Assembly: GCF_019049675.1 (NCBI RefSeq)
Contig: NZ_JAFMOW010000062.1
Location: forward strand, 1 to 64,000
Length of the DNA: 64,000 bases
Direction of reading: 5' to 3'
DNA from: Rahnella bonaserana
GTDB lineage: Bacteria > Pseudomonadota > Gammaproteobacteria > Enterobacterales > Enterobacteriaceae
The notes beneath the pieces were generated by a model. That model was not told where the DNA came from and made no database searches. It was given only the letters and a program-made list of their open reading frames with translations. Positions within the stretch are counted from its first letter, which is position 1. Every line of letters starts with the position of its first letter. This document shows, one piece after another, positions 16,751 through 25,673 of this stretch. A program made the position numbers and the translations under genes.

Positions 16751-17410
16751 TTATTCGTCGTCTTCGTCGCCGTAATATTTTACGCCGAGTTTGATCAGCC
16801 CGCGGCCCTGTGACTTGCGGTGTAAGTTACTGTCACGTAAGGAGTAAACGCACCCGCAGTATTCCTGCTGATAGAAGCGCTCGCGCTTGCTGATTTCAAT
16901 CATACGCGCTGAACCGCCTTTTTTACGCCAGTTATAATCCCAGTAGACCATGCCCGGATAAGGCGCTGCCGCACGTTCGCCACAGCCAGTAATTTGTTTC
17001 ATATCTTTCCAGCGCGATATACCCAGGCAACTGGTGATGGCACTGAAACCATTTTCCCAGGCATAAAGTGCCGTGCGTTCAAAGCGCATATCAAAACACA
17101 TGGTGCAACGCTCGCCGCGCTCAGGTGCATTTTCCATTCCTTTAGCACGTTCAAACCAATTATCGGTGTCGTAATCCGCATCAATAAATGGAATTCCATG
17201 TTGCTCAGCGAAACGCATATTTTCTTCTTTGCGCAGCATATATTCTTTCTGCGGGTGAATATTCGGGTTGTAGAAATAGATTGTATAGTCGATACCCGAT
17301 GCCTGAATGGCTTCCATCACTTCACCTGAGCAGGGCGCACAGCAGGAGTGCAGCAGCAGTTTATCGTGTCCTTCAGGAAGCGTGAGCTTTTCGCGAATTA
17401 AATCAGACAT
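16751..17410 (-). CDS. queH: Epoxyqueuosine reductase QueH
   Basis: QueH (formerly DUF208) reduces epoxyqueuosine to queuosine in the wobble position of GUN-decoding tRNAs, as an alternative to cobalamin-dependent QueG. The 219-residue product shows the metal-binding cysteines in HSCCAPCSG near residue 22, CTMCFDMR and YCGCVYS, plus the [11 protein letters not shown] segment. These ligate a 4Fe-4S cluster and a nearby iron. The acidic tail GDEDDE is unusual but harmless. The gene is monocistronic and divergent from the AI-2E-family permease gene. Confidence 0.95.
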   Translation of the reverse strand: MSDLIREKLTLPEGHDKLLLHSCCAPCSGEVMEAIQASGIDYTIYFYNPNIHPQKEYMLRKEENMRFAEQHGIPFIDADYDTDNWFERAKGMENAPERGERCTMCFDMRFERTALYAWENGFSAITSCLGISRWKDMKQITGCGERAAAPYPGMVYWDYNWRKKGGSARMIEISKRERFYQQEYCGCVYSLRDSNLHRKSQGRGLIKLGVKYYGDEDDE

Positions 17411-17597
17411 TGTTATTCACCAAAATGTAGGAATTTCTTTATCTATTATTACGTCCCGATCATAGAGAACTCTGTGTGACTGTCAAAATTTTCTTGAGTG
17501 TTTACGCTCGCGTAGAGGGGCCGTGTATTGTTCAGTGCTATGATAAGGATGATTGCAGGGCGCAGCCCGCTACACAGAGATTTTAAGGAAACAGGTA

Positions 17598-18608
17598 ATG
17601 CAGATTATGAGATCGAATCAAATTCGCTGGCTCAGTGTGTTGATTGTGATGGGCGGGCTGTTACTGATTCTTCCTCTTCATTTACTGGCATGTTTTATTG
17701 CCGGTTTTTTAGTGTTTGAACTCATCAACGCCCTGACGCCTTACTTTCAGAAAATCATCAGCGGAGAACGCGCCCGCTGGGTTGTGGTCGCGGTGATCGG
17801 TACGCTGGTGGTCAGTTTCCTTACCGTGGCGATTGCTGGCATTGCCGATTTTTTGATGGAAGATATGAAGAATCCGGTGGCCTTTAATGCCATGGTGTCA
17901 CGGTTGCTGACTGACGCGCAGAGCCGTCTGTCGCCGGTGTTGCTGCATTATCTGCCTGCCAATATTGAAGAGTTACAGCGCAGTTTCCTGCAATGGTTAC
18001 GTGAGCATATTGTGATGATTCAGACCTTCGGCAAAAATGCGGCGCATGTTTTTCTGACGATGATTATCGGGATGATCCTCGGCGCGATTATTTCGCTGCA
18101 GCAGCCTAATCACGGCGAACATCACGCGCCGCTGAAACATGAATTGTTGCAGCGGATGCGTTTGCTGGGTGAAGCGTTCCGCAATGTAGTGTTTGCTCAG
18201 TTCCAGATTTCGCTGATCAACACCGTGCTGTCAGGTGTCTTCCTGTTCGGAATTCTGCCGCTGTTCGGCATTCATCTGCCGCTGGCTAAAACGCTGGTGG
18301 TGGTGACGTTCGTCTGCGGATTGTTACCGGTGATCGGTAATCTCATTTCTAACACGCTGATTTTCATCGTCGGTCTGTCGCTTTCATTGTGGGTCGGCGG
18401 GCTGGTACTGGCGTACCTGATCATCATTCATAAGGTGGAGTACTTCCTGAATGCGCGCATCGTCGGCAGCCGTATCAAGGCGAAATCCTGGGAAGTTTTA
18501 CTGGCGATGCTTATCTTCGAAGCAGCGTTTGGTATACCCGGTGTGGTCGCCGCGCCTATCTATTACGCTTACCTTAAAAGCGAACTGAAAGAAGCCGGAC
18601 TTGTTTAA
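17598..18608 (+). CDS. AI-2E family transporter (YdiK/PerM type)
   Basis: The 336-residue inner-membrane protein has an N-terminal pair of helices, a soluble amphipathic segment (residues 75-140) and about five further helices. The C-terminal part has the family pattern FVCGLLPVIGNLISNTL...HKVEYFLNARIVGSRI.A..WEVLL. Family members include TqsA, an AI-2 exporter, and Na+/H+ antiporters, so the substrate is uncertain. The ATG at 17598 is used because AAGGAA lies upstream and it opens the first helix cleanly. An earlier in-frame start would add 15 polar residues. Confidence 0.9.
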   Translation: MQIMRSNQIRWLSVLIVMGGLLLILPLHLLACFIAGFLVFELINALTPYFQKIISGERARWVVVAVIGTLVVSFLTVAIAGIADFLMEDMKNPVAFNAMVSRLLTDAQSRLSPVLLHYLPANIEELQRSFLQWLREHIVMIQTFGKNAAHVFLTMIIGMILGAIISLQQPNHGEHHAPLKHELLQRMRLLGEAFRNVVFAQFQISLINTVLSGVFLFGILPLFGIHLPLAKTLVVVTFVCGLLPVIGNLISNTLIFIVGLSLSLWVGGLVLAYLIIIHKVEYFLNARIVGSRIKAKSWEVLLAMLIFEAAFGIPGVVAAPIYYAYLKSELKEAGLV

Positions 18609-18814
18609 TCCTTTCGCAAAACGTGGCGCTTTGCCTGCAGGGCGTCACTGTTTAGTCACTGTACAATCCTTGCTAAAAATCCTGAAAAAAACAGATTCAG
18701 GCAAGCAATAGCGAGAATCGTTATATCTGTTTGTCATCTGAAACCCGCATAATTTCCTGGTGCCTGCAGTTCGTGCGGGCATGAAGTATTCCGTTTGCCT
18801 ACCAGGAGAAAAAA

Positions 18815-19876
18815 ATGACGCTTAACGTTCGTGGTTTCGCTGCACATTCAGCGGATGCGCCTCTTGCGCCTCATAACTTTGTTCGCCGTGACCCGCGTGA
18901 TACCGACGTTGTGATCGACATTCTTTACTGCGGTGTATGTCACTCTGACATCCATCAGGCACGTAATGAATGGCATCAGAGCATTTATCCGATGGTTCCG
19001 GGCCATGAAATTATCGGTCGCGTTAAACAGGTTGGCGCGAAAGTAAAAGGCTTCAACGTCGGCGATACCGTCGGTGTGGGGTGTATGGTCGATTCTTGTC
19101 AGCACTGTGAGTCCTGCGCAGAAAGCCTGGAACAGTACTGTGAGGAAGGCGCTACCATGACTTACAACAGCCATGATCGTCATGACAACATGATGACTTA
19201 TGGCGGTTATTCCGAACAAATCGTTGTTTCAGAAAAATTCGTACTGCGCGTTTCTGAAAAGCTGGACATCAAATCTGCTGCACCGCTGCTGTGTGCCGGC
19301 ATCACCACTTACTCTCCGCTTAAACACTGGAAAGTAGGTAAAGGCCATAAAGTCGCTGTTGTCGGTTTAGGTGGCTTAGGTCACATGGGCCTGAAATTCG
19401 CTAAAGCGCTGGGCGCAGATGTGACACTGTTCACCCGTTCCAAAGGTAAAGAGCAGGAAGCTTACCGTCTGGGCGCTGACCACGTGGTGTTGTCTACCGA
19501 TGCAGAACAAATGGCCGCAGTGAAAAGCCACTTCGACTTTATTCTGGACACGGTACCGAATCCGCACGACCTGAACCCGTATCTGGAAACCCTGAAACGT
19601 GATGGTACGCATATTCTGGTTGGCCTTATCGAGCCAATCGAACCTGCGCTGCACAGCGGTAAACTGGTCATGGGTCGCAAAACCGTTGCCGGTTCCCTGA
19701 TCGGCGGTATCGCAGAAACTCAGGAAATGCTGGATTTCTGTGCCGAGCATGACATTTCCTGTGATGTGGAAATGATCGACATGCAGGATATCAACGGCGC
19801 TTACGAACGTATGCTGAAAAGCGACGTGAAATATCGCTTCGTTGTTGATATGGCTTCACTGAAAAACGCTGACTAA
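18815..19876 (+). CDS. Zinc-dependent alcohol dehydrogenase (YahK/cinnamyl alcohol type)
   Basis: This NADPH-dependent aldehyde reductase of the medium-chain family is related to E. coli YahK, which reduces a wide range of aldehydes. In 353 residues, GVCHSDIHQ carries the catalytic zinc Cys and PGHEIIGRV the His/Glu. The structural zinc site is CQHCESC...C, and GLGGLGHMGLKFAKALGA is the dinucleotide-binding loop. AGGAGA lies eight bases before the ATG. Very regular codon use hints at high expression. It sits alone between two intergenic gaps, so no pathway is shown by neighbours. Confidence 0.93.
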   Translation: MTLNVRGFAAHSADAPLAPHNFVRRDPRDTDVVIDILYCGVCHSDIHQARNEWHQSIYPMVPGHEIIGRVKQVGAKVKGFNVGDTVGVGCMVDSCQHCESCAESLEQYCEEGATMTYNSHDRHDNMMTYGGYSEQIVVSEKFVLRVSEKLDIKSAAPLLCAGITTYSPLKHWKVGKGHKVAVVGLGGLGHMGLKFAKALGADVTLFTRSKGKEQEAYRLGADHVVLSTDAEQMAAVKSHFDFILDTVPNPHDLNPYLETLKRDGTHILVGLIEPIEPALHSGKLVMGRKTVAGSLIGGIAETQEMLDFCAEHDISCDVEMIDMQDINGAYERMLKSDVKYRFVVDMASLKNAD

Positions 19877-19941
19877 CTTTTATTGCGCACTGAAAAGCGT
19901 TTATTACGCGTCGAATAGCGATATTGGTTAAATAGCGACCT

Positions 19942-19989
19942 AATGCGTCTGTCCTGATAATTGAGTTAAAACAGCAGGGCAGGCGCATT
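19942..19989 (+). repeat. Hairpin after the alcohol dehydrogenase gene
   Basis: AATGCGTCTGTCCTG pairs with CAGGGCAGGCGCATT over 15 positions, two of them G-U in the plus-strand RNA. No T-run follows. It may stabilise or end the upstream mRNA. Confidence 0.45.
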
Positions 19990-20081
19990 GTGGCGAAATT
20001 TACTCTTTACGCGTTTCTGTGACTTCTCGGCTTGAAAGCGCGGTGGTATCCTGCTGCCTTTCGCCGGGCGAAGGAAAACCA

Positions 20082-20420
20082 GTGGCTAAGAGTTTTGATG
20101 AACTCATCAGAGATATGGATCTGATGATTGAACATGTGGACAGGCTGAAAGATTTGCCGCCACGTGCAGCGCAACCAACCGCTGCGGACAAACCTGCGTA
20201 CGATTCTTTCGGTGAGATTTTCGCTCTGAAAGCCGTGATGCGGGCTTTTATTTCTTCGGTCGACACCATAGTTAAAGTGCAGATTGCGAAGAAAGTCGAA
20301 CAGGATATCGGCCATCTGGAGAATACCGTGCGGTCAATCGGCGGCGGCAGCGCTGACGCAGATGACGTCGCGCAAATTACGGCCTATGTCCGTAACGCAG
20401 TTTCAGAGCTCATGGATTAA
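20082..20420 (+). CDS. Small cytoplasmic protein of unknown function
   Basis: A 112-residue product begins at a GTG preceded by AAGGA with good spacing, reading MAKSFDELIRDMDLMIEHVD. It is acidic, predicted mostly helical, has no signal or membrane segment, and ends with a flexible GGGSADADD linker and a short helix. I do not recognise the family. It is followed by a strong terminator, so it is a monocistronic unit. The start 21 codons further upstream has no ribosome site. Confidence 0.7.
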   Translation: MAKSFDELIRDMDLMIEHVDRLKDLPPRAAQPTAADKPAYDSFGEIFALKAVMRAFISSVDTIVKVQIAKKVEQDIGHLENTVRSIGGGSADADDVAQITAYVRNAVSELMD

Positions 20421-20444
20421 TCCAGCACGCGATACTCGTGCTGT

Positions 20445-20498
20445 AAAACGCCGGTCACCGGGTCTTTTAAAGACAATATGTGACCGGCGTTTTTTTTG
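20445..20498 (+). terminator. Strong intrinsic terminator
   Basis: AAACGCCGGTCAC pairs with GTGACCGGCGTTT, followed by a run of eight T. It lies just past the small unknown gene. Confidence 0.92.
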
Positions 20499-20571
20499 GA
20501 CTTTCTCACCCATAGGCGTGGCGGATAAAAGCGTCTATTCTTGCCGTAACTCCTTATTGCCGGTGTCGTTT

Positions 20572-21447
20572 ATGTCTCAGGATTACCGCGTTTTCGCGTC
20601 AGCACGACGCAGATGTTATGCCCTTTTATTTGATCACCGCACCCGCAGCGGCCGCCGGATGGAAACTTTCTGGATTGTTATCTCGCTGCTGAGTGTTGTT
20701 TCTTTGTTCATTGAGTCGAGTGCCAGCGATCTCTTCCCCAATTCGCCGAAGATATTGCTTCAGCTTGGCCTGATGGAAGTGGTGTTCACCGCCGTGTTTA
20801 CGGTGGAATACTTACTGCGGTTGATTTCCTCACCACGAAAAATTCGCTACCCGTTGAGCTTTTTCGGGATTGTCGACCTTTGTACTGTGTTGCCGATGTA
20901 TATCATCTGGCTGATGCCGTCGCTCACGTTATCCGCGAATCTGATGGTGCTGGTGCGTCTGCTGAGGGTATTGCGCGTTCTGCGGGTACTCAAACTGTTG
21001 CGTTATATGAGCGACGCCGGGATTTTATGGCGCAGCATGATGCGCGCGCGACGTAAACTGGGCATCTTCTTCGGCTTTGTAGCGATCATCCTTTGCCTGT
21101 TCGGCGGGCTGATGTTTGCGGTAGAAGGGGGTAAGGACGGATTTACCTCACTGGGAACCTCGGTTTACTGGGCGGTCGTCACGCTCACCACGGTCGGTTA
21201 CGGTGATATCACGCCGCATACCGCGCTCGGACGAATGCTGGCATCGGTGCTCATTCTGCTGGGGTATTCCATCATCGCTGTGCCTACCGGCATTTTGACT
21301 GCTTATATGTCACAAGAGTTGGAAAAAGGGCGTGCAGCGCGTTCTTGTCAGATTTGTCTGCATTCCGGACATGAAATTGATGCAAAATTTTGCGCGCATT
21401 GCGGAGCCGTTCTTGAGGCGGATACTTCCCAACCTGTTGAAAAATAG
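20572..21447 (+). CDS. Voltage-gated potassium channel with C-terminal zinc ribbon
   Basis: The 291-residue product is a six-helix Kv-type subunit. S4 at residues 129-144 has arginines at every third position (129, 132, 135, 138), then Lys141 and Arg144. The pore loop holds the TTVGYGD selectivity filter (206-212). After S6 comes a short linker and a CxxC...CxxC zinc ribbon (Cys259, Cys262, Cys274, Cys277), which is not part of classic KvAP-like channels. It forms a homotetrameric K+ channel in the inner membrane; the zinc ribbon might hold the tetramer or sense metal or redox state (inference). The ATG at 20572 is chosen because the reading frame upstream runs through a terminator and the previous gene. 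Confidence 0.92.
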   Translation: MSQDYRVFASARRRCYALLFDHRTRSGRRMETFWIVISLLSVVSLFIESSASDLFPNSPKILLQLGLMEVVFTAVFTVEYLLRLISSPRKIRYPLSFFGIVDLCTVLPMYIIWLMPSLTLSANLMVLVRLLRVLRVLRVLKLLRYMSDAGILWRSMMRARRKLGIFFGFVAIILCLFGGLMFAVEGGKDGFTSLGTSVYWAVVTLTTVGYGDITPHTALGRMLASVLILLGYSIIAVPTGILTAYMSQELEKGRAARSCQICLHSGHEIDAKFCAHCGAVLEADTSQPVEK

Positions 21448-21549
21448 CCTGATAATTGTTCAATGATTGTACTGAATGGTACATATTTCGACTATTTTTG
21501 GGCTTTAGCTCACCATTGCATTAAAAAGAGTTGCTATTAAAGGGCAGTC

Positions 21550-21624
21550 ATGAGTAAATACATACCGGCCTGTGGTACAGACCTATTTATGCACGACATC
21601 CTGAGTAAAGTTGTTCCAATTTAA
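21550..21624 (+). promoter_or_regulatory. Leader region of the cold-shock gene with small ORF and cold-box-like motif
   Basis: The 300-base gap before the cold-shock gene is long, as is usual for thermosensor leaders. It contains TGTGGTACAGA (21571-21581), 9 of 11 matches to the cspA cold box TGACGTACAGA. A 24-codon frame at 21550-21624 (MSKYIPACGTDLFMH...) with GGGCA upstream overlaps it. Translation of this frame is speculative. Confidence 0.4.
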
Positions 21625-21745
21625 AGCGTTATCCATGATAACCCTGCTCTGACGAATTTCCTTCTTAGTGCCTCCATAAGTAACGACTGAAATCCGGCTA
21701 TAACATGCCCATGGTGGCGAAATTTATTTTTAAAAGGTAATTCCT

Positions 21746-21955
21746 ATGTCAATGATGAAAGGTCAGGTTAAGTGGTTTAACGAGTCTAAAGGCTTTGGCT
21801 TCATCACTCCTGCTGACGGCAGCAAAGATGTGTTCGTACACTTCTCCGCTATCCAGGATCAAGGTTTCAAGACCCTGGCTGAAGGCCAGAACGTACAGTT
21901 CACTATCGAGAACGGTGCTAAAGGTCCGTCTGCGGCTAACGTTACCGCTATCTAA
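21746..21955 (+). CDS. Cold-shock-like RNA chaperone, CspC/CspE type
   Basis: This 69-residue single cold-shock domain carries both RNA-binding motifs, KGFGFI (RNP1) and VFVHF (RNP2). Its sequence is intermediate between E. coli CspC and CspE ([35 protein letters not shown]). Such proteins melt RNA secondary structure, act as antiterminators and stabilise stress mRNAs. A long leader with a cold-box-like motif precedes it and an intrinsic terminator follows within 45 bases. Which of the two E. coli names applies cannot be decided from the sequence alone. Confidence 0.96.
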   Translation: MSMMKGQVKWFNESKGFGFITPADGSKDVFVHFSAIQDQGFKTLAEGQNVQFTIENGAKGPSAANVTAI

Positions 21956-21996
21956 TCTTGCTTTACCGCTGTTTCAGCGATAAACGTAAAGATAAC

Positions 21997-22022
21997 AAAA
22001 ACCCGCATGCGCGGGTTTTTTT
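21997..22022 (+). terminator. Terminator of the cold-shock gene
   Basis: AAAACCCGC pairs with GCGGGTTTT across a short ATGC loop, followed by a run of T. Confidence 0.92.
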
Positions 22023-22037
22023 ACGTCTGTAGTTTTT

Positions 22038-22127
22038 GATCGATAACTTACTGATCGACCACTTATTGATCGACAAGTAACTGATCGACCCGTTTTTGCT
22101 CGGCCAGTTTTTGATGGTCCATTTTGC
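22038..22127. repeat. Six 15-bp tandem repeats
   Basis: Six units begin at 22038, 22053, 22068, 22083, 22098 and 22113 with exact 15-base spacing. The consensus is near GATCGACCACTTATT and the last two units have drifted. On the minus strand the units read as pentapeptides of the type xVDQx within a possible small frame (22063-22227). Confidence 0.8.
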
Positions 22128-22227
22128 CGGTTTTTCTTCGTGGTGACGGCTCTGCCGGAAATTGCGGGCAAAAGAGCAAAAAAAAAGCCCGCATAGTGGC
22201 GGGCAAAATATTTCTTATGACATTCAT
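22063..22227 (-). CDS. Possible small protein or leader peptide with pentapeptide repeats
   Basis: A 54-codon frame starts at an ATG with a strong GAGGGAG ribosome site eight bases upstream and a TATACT -10-like element further up. It begins MNVIRNILPATMRAFF, and its tail is made of pentapeptide repeats (MDHQK, LAEQK, RVDQL, LVDQ) encoded by the 15-bp tandem repeats. Codons 9-17 lie inside an intrinsic terminator hairpin with nine T. Most transcripts would therefore stop early, which makes a leader peptide or small RNA more likely than a full protein. No family is recognised. Confidence 0.3.
   Translation of the reverse strand: MNVIRNILPATMRAFFLLFCPQFPAEPSPRRKTGKMDHQKLAEQKRVDQLLVDQ
22176..22204 (-). 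terminator. Intrinsic terminator on the minus strand
   Basis: On the minus strand GCCCGC and GCGGGC form a stem around CACTAT, followed by nine T. No annotated gene ends here, so it marks a short minus-strand transcript between the cold-shock gene and dsrB. Confidence 0.8.
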
Positions 22228-22427
22228 TATTGTACTCCCTCGGGGGTGAGCACGCAGCCAGTATAGTGGATATCAAAGTCAGTTTTCTGGCGGCAATATG
22301 TTAAGGAAATGCAAATTCGTGCCGCAGGGTTATTTTCTGCTTTTCAGGCTTACTTTCCCCTCGCTACCTGCTTTTGTGTGGCGGTCTGTACTACAATAAA
22401 CATAATTGAAAACCATGGGATAACCTG

Positions 22428-22625
22428 ATGAAAGTTAATGATCTTGTGACAGTCAAAACCGACGGCGGACCGCGCCGGCCAGGAAAAGTATTAGCCGTAG
22501 AAGAATTTTACGAAGGCATCATGTATCTGGTGTCGCTGGAAGATTATCCGGCAGGCATCTGGTTCTTCAATGAAGGCGACAGCAAAGACGGCACATTTGT
22601 CGAACCGCGCGAAGGCACCGAATAG
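22428..22625 (+). CDS. dsrB: DsrB protein
   Basis: This 65-residue protein is nearly identical to E. coli DsrB over [18 protein letters not shown] and [18 protein letters not shown]. It is a small, probably SH3-like barrel of unknown biochemical role, encoded near rcsA in enterobacteria. Here it lies about 2 kb from rcsA with a chemoreceptor gene between them. The DsrA small RNA known from E. coli was looked for and not found. A terminator follows within 30 bases. Confidence 0.95.
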   Translation: MKVNDLVTVKTDGGPRRPGKVLAVEEFYEGIMYLVSLEDYPAGIWFFNEGDSKDGTFVEPREGTE

Positions 22626-22652
22626 TCTTCACACGCCAAACGCAGCCGGCAT

Positions 22653-22688
22653 AAAAAAACACCGGGGGCAAAAGCCACCGGTGTTTTT
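22653..22688. terminator. Terminator between dsrB and the chemoreceptor gene
   Basis: AAAAACACCGG pairs with CCGGTGTTTTT, with A and T runs on the two sides, so it can serve both convergent genes. Confidence 0.9.
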
Positions 22689-22724
22689 GTTTATAAAGCC
22701 GTTATATACCGGGAATTTTCAGGA

Positions 22725-24425
22725 TCAGAACGTTTCCCAGTTAGGTTGTTCACTCACCTGTTTTGATGAACGCGAGTCTGCAGCGGAAAGGGTGCGTGCC
22801 GGTGGCTGGCGCTTTGCCGGAGCACGTTGACTGGTGTCCTCAAGACGAAATACCGCCACCGCCTGAGTCAGACGCGCAGCCTGTTCTTCGAGCGACGCCG
22901 CCGCCGCAGAGGCTTCCTGCACCAGTGAGGCGTTTTGCTGAGTGACGCCGTCCATTTCTGACACGGCCTGGCTGACCTGACTGATCCCGCGGCTTTGTTC
23001 GTCAGATGCGGAAGCGATTTCACCCATGATGTCCGTGACATGACCGACGGCGGTGACGATTTCAGACATGGTATCGCCCGCATCACCGACCAGAATGCAT
23101 CCTTCACCCACGTAATCAACGGATTCTTCGATCAGCGTTTCAATTTCTTTCGCAGCCTGCGCACTTCTTTGCGCCAGACTGCGCACTTCGCTGGCAACAA
23201 CGGCAAATCCGCGACCCTGTTCGCCCGCACGCGCTGCTTCAACCGCGGCATTAAGCGCCAGAATATTGGTCTGGAAGGCGATACTGTTAATCACATTGGT
23301 GATTTCAGCAATTTTGGACGAGCTGCGCGAAATTTTATCCATCGTCGTGACTACATCTTCGACAATGCTGCCGCCTTTTTGCGCTTTGCGCGAGGCATCA
23401 GCGGCCAGTTTGCTGGCGTGATGGGCATTTTCGGAGTTCTGTTTTACGGTCGCGGTCAGTTGTTCCATGCTGGCAGCGGTTTCTTCCAGCGCAGCGGCCT
23501 GTTGTTCGGTACGGGAAGAAAGATCGGTATTACCGGAAGCGATTTCGGTTGAACCCTGATATATCGAGACAGCCCCTTCGCGCACGGTCAGCACCGTGGA
23601 CGCCAGAGAGTGCTGCATCTGCTCAACATTAGTGCTCAGTACGCCAATTTCATTGCGGCCATTGCTTTGACCAGGCTGAGTCAGGTCGCCTTCGGAAATT
23701 TTCTGAATACGCGTCACCAGCCGGTTAAGCGGATTAATAATCACTTTGCGCATCACAAGATAGGTGATCAAGGTCAGTACCAGTGCCAGCAGGAAGCCGC
23801 CCGCCATCAGGGTATAACCGAGAACAGCATTACGCTGGGCTTTGTCATTGATCGCGTTAGCGGTTTCCGTGCGATAGGCAATGGCTGCCAGTAACGGGGT
23901 GTTGTTGGCCAGATCGAGGTTGCGCACGGTTTCCGCTTCCTGAGAAATGACTTCTTCAAAATGTGCCTGTTTTGCCGATTCGAGCATAGGCGCCATGCCT
24001 TTGGTCAGATAATCGTTGTAGGCCTTTTTCAGCGGCTCATCGAGCGCCAGATCTTTCTCCGTCTTATTCGGACGGTTGATATAACTGTCAAAAGAAGATT
24101 GCGATTGTTTAATGCGGCTGGCGGCGTCAGTCAGGTTCTGATTGAAGACGTCCTGATCACCGATACGGGCAGCCGCAGCGGCCTGGATCAGCAACAAGCG
24201 CGCCGTACGTAAATGGTTAGAACTGTTTGAAAGTGCCAGACGAATTTGCAGTTCCTGTGTGGCATTAGCCAGTGCAGCATTGCTTTGCTTGAGAAAGAAG
24301 CTGGACGTACCGATGGAAACGGCGAAAAGAAACAGGATCCCGGTGAGGATCAGGCTAATCAGGGTAATCAGTCGAATATTGCTGATAAAAGACGTTCTGG
24401 TATCTGAAAGGGTAGGAGTATCCAT
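22725..24425 (-). CDS. Methyl-accepting chemotaxis protein, Tsr/Tar type
   Basis: This inner-membrane chemoreceptor of 566 residues signals to CheA/CheW. Transmembrane helices near 17-42 and 203-226 flank a helical periplasmic ligand domain. A HAMP domain follows ([24 protein letters not shown]), then the signalling tip with the conserved hairpin sequence [21 protein letters not shown] and methylation helices. The C-terminus NWETF is the pentapeptide tether for CheR and CheB, as in Tsr and Tar, so it is a high-abundance type able to assist adaptation. The ligand cannot be read from the sequence. No other che or fli genes are in the window. Confidence 0.95.
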   Translation of the reverse strand: MDTPTLSDTRTSFISNIRLITLISLILTGILFLFAVSIGTSSFFLKQSNAALANATQELQIRLALSNSSNHLRTARLLLIQAAAAARIGDQDVFNQNLTDAASRIKQSQSSFDSYINRPNKTEKDLALDEPLKKAYNDYLTKGMAPMLESAKQAHFEEVISQEAETVRNLDLANNTPLLAAIAYRTETANAINDKAQRNAVLGYTLMAGGFLLALVLTLITYLVMRKVIINPLNRLVTRIQKISEGDLTQPGQSNGRNEIGVLSTNVEQMQHSLASTVLTVREGAVSIYQGSTEIASGNTDLSSRTEQQAAALEETAASMEQLTATVKQNSENAHHASKLAADASRKAQKGGSIVEDVVTTMDKISRSSSKIAEITNVINSIAFQTNILALNAAVEAARAGEQGRGFAVVASEVRSLAQRSAQAAKEIETLIEESVDYVGEGCILVGDAGDTMSEIVTAVGHVTDIMGEIASASDEQSRGISQVSQAVSEMDGVTQQNASLVQEASAAAASLEEQAARLTQAVAVFRLEDTSQRAPAKRQPPARTLSAADSRSSKQVSEQPNWETF

Positions 24426-24667
24426 ATTATTTTATTCCGCTCTGTTGATCCTGCATACCGCCGGTTCCGGACGGTAAATAACAGCGATGTAGGCATTGCC
24501 AGCGGGCAAGTCCTGCCGTGACGAAAAGAAAGCGCCATTAGGATTCATCGGCATTCGGGCGGAGGGATTCAGTTTTTATTTGTGGCACAGATCGCATTTC
24601 TGCAGATTAATCCGCATTCGCTACAGGCTATGTTAAGACATAGCCTGTAGCGGGAACCAGGGAAGGG

Positions 24668-25282
24668 TTAATTCACGTATATCCCATTAGTGAGTTGATC
24701 ACATAAACGAACAACGTGATAAATAATATGTTTGTTCGGTGACTTTATTTTCCGCTTAATATTTCCTTTATACGAAGACACCGTTTTTGTTTTGATTTGC
24801 AACTTATCGGATATTTCAATCGTTCCGTTACCTGACATCCACATTCTTAACATGGCGGATTCTGAACGGCTGAGCATTACCGGTCTGATATCCAGCGCCG
24901 CGCAACTGGCCGGATCCTGTGCCTGCGGAAGTGAAGGGTGATTCAGTAACTGCCGGAGCCTTTCTGACTTAATTGATTTCGAGGTGATAATCACGTTCTT
25001 ACGAACAAAAATATATTCTTCAAAGTGAATACGTGTACGCGACATGAAGATAAAAAATAATGTCTCCGGGCAGTCAGTAATCAGTTCGCCCAGCCGCTCT
25101 TTGTTTTGCGACTGTGACAACATGCAATCCTCATTAATAAAGACTACAGAGGGATTGAGTCTGATGCATCCGGCGTGAAGCTGGTCAAAACTGCTGGCGT
25201 AACTGATCTCATGTTCGCTGGTGAGTAATTGTTGCAACCCCAGACGGGTATACCGGCATGGATCCAAGATTATCGTTTGCAT
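24668..25282 (-). CDS. rcsA: RcsA, co-regulator of capsule synthesis
   Basis: RcsA forms a heterodimer with RcsB and activates colanic-acid-type capsule genes. It is unstable and degraded by Lon. The 204-residue product has the RcsA N-terminal domain (NPSVVFINEDC, VRKN..ITSKSIK) lacking the phospho-acceptor pattern of true receivers. The C-terminal LuxR-type HTH (LSRSESAMLRMWMSGNGTI, KTKTVSSYKGNIKRKIK) is almost that of E. coli. The ATG at 25282 has GAGGAC upstream and matches the E. coli start; a longer frame has no homologous N-terminus. An RcsAB box upstream indicates autoactivation. Confidence 0.95.
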   Translation of the reverse strand: MQTIILDPCRYTRLGLQQLLTSEHEISYASSFDQLHAGCIRLNPSVVFINEDCMLSQSQNKERLGELITDCPETLFFIFMSRTRIHFEEYIFVRKNVIITSKSIKSERLRQLLNHPSLPQAQDPASCAALDIRPVMLSRSESAMLRMWMSGNGTIEISDKLQIKTKTVSSYKGNIKRKIKSPNKHIIYHVVRLCDQLTNGIYVN

Positions 25283-25673
25283 AGTAAGTCCTCGTAGGAC
25301 GTCCCTGTTCTGCATAATGATTGGATTCTTTGATGTCAGCACATAGCGCAAATAATGCGCGCTGACTCTACTTTTTGCATGAAATATGGCGAGTTGGAAG
25401 TGTTATTTTTAAGCATCCAAAGACAGGGAGGTTTTTGATTAATTTGGTTTATGTCAGGATTAACTTTTTGACTGATCGAAAAATCAGAACTAATTCGGAT
25501 TATTCTTAATGTATGTAAAGACATAGAAGGAGGGCTTAATAATAGGCGTGTTACCGTAACACGTTGTAACACTTCGCAAGGAGATGATGATGCTGCTTAT
25601 GCTTAAAAACAATTCACGAATGAAAAAATGGCAACAAATGCGGACGCAGCGTGTTTGCGCTGCGTCACAGTGA
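25283..25673. other. Long intergenic region upstream of rcsA
   Basis: This 390-base AT-rich gap holds the rcsA promoter and an RcsAB box. The AT-richness fits H-NS silencing as known for E. coli rcsA. No gene is seen. Confidence 0.5.
25495..25508 (-). promoter_or_regulatory. RcsAB box
   Basis: The minus strand reads TAAGAATAATCCGA, 12 of 14 matches to the RcsAB consensus TAAGAATATTCCTA, about 215 bases upstream of the rcsA start. E. coli rcsA has the same autoregulatory element at a similar distance. Confidence 0.75.

Noticed and set aside
20284..20571. N-terminal extension of the potassium channel frame
   Set aside because: The extension runs in another frame through the small unknown gene and a strong terminator. 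The ATG at 20572 is the sensible start.
22626..24667. DsrA small RNA expected near dsrB and rcsA as in E. coli
   Set aside because: No sequence like DsrA or its stem-loops was seen in the gaps around dsrB, the chemoreceptor gene and rcsA.
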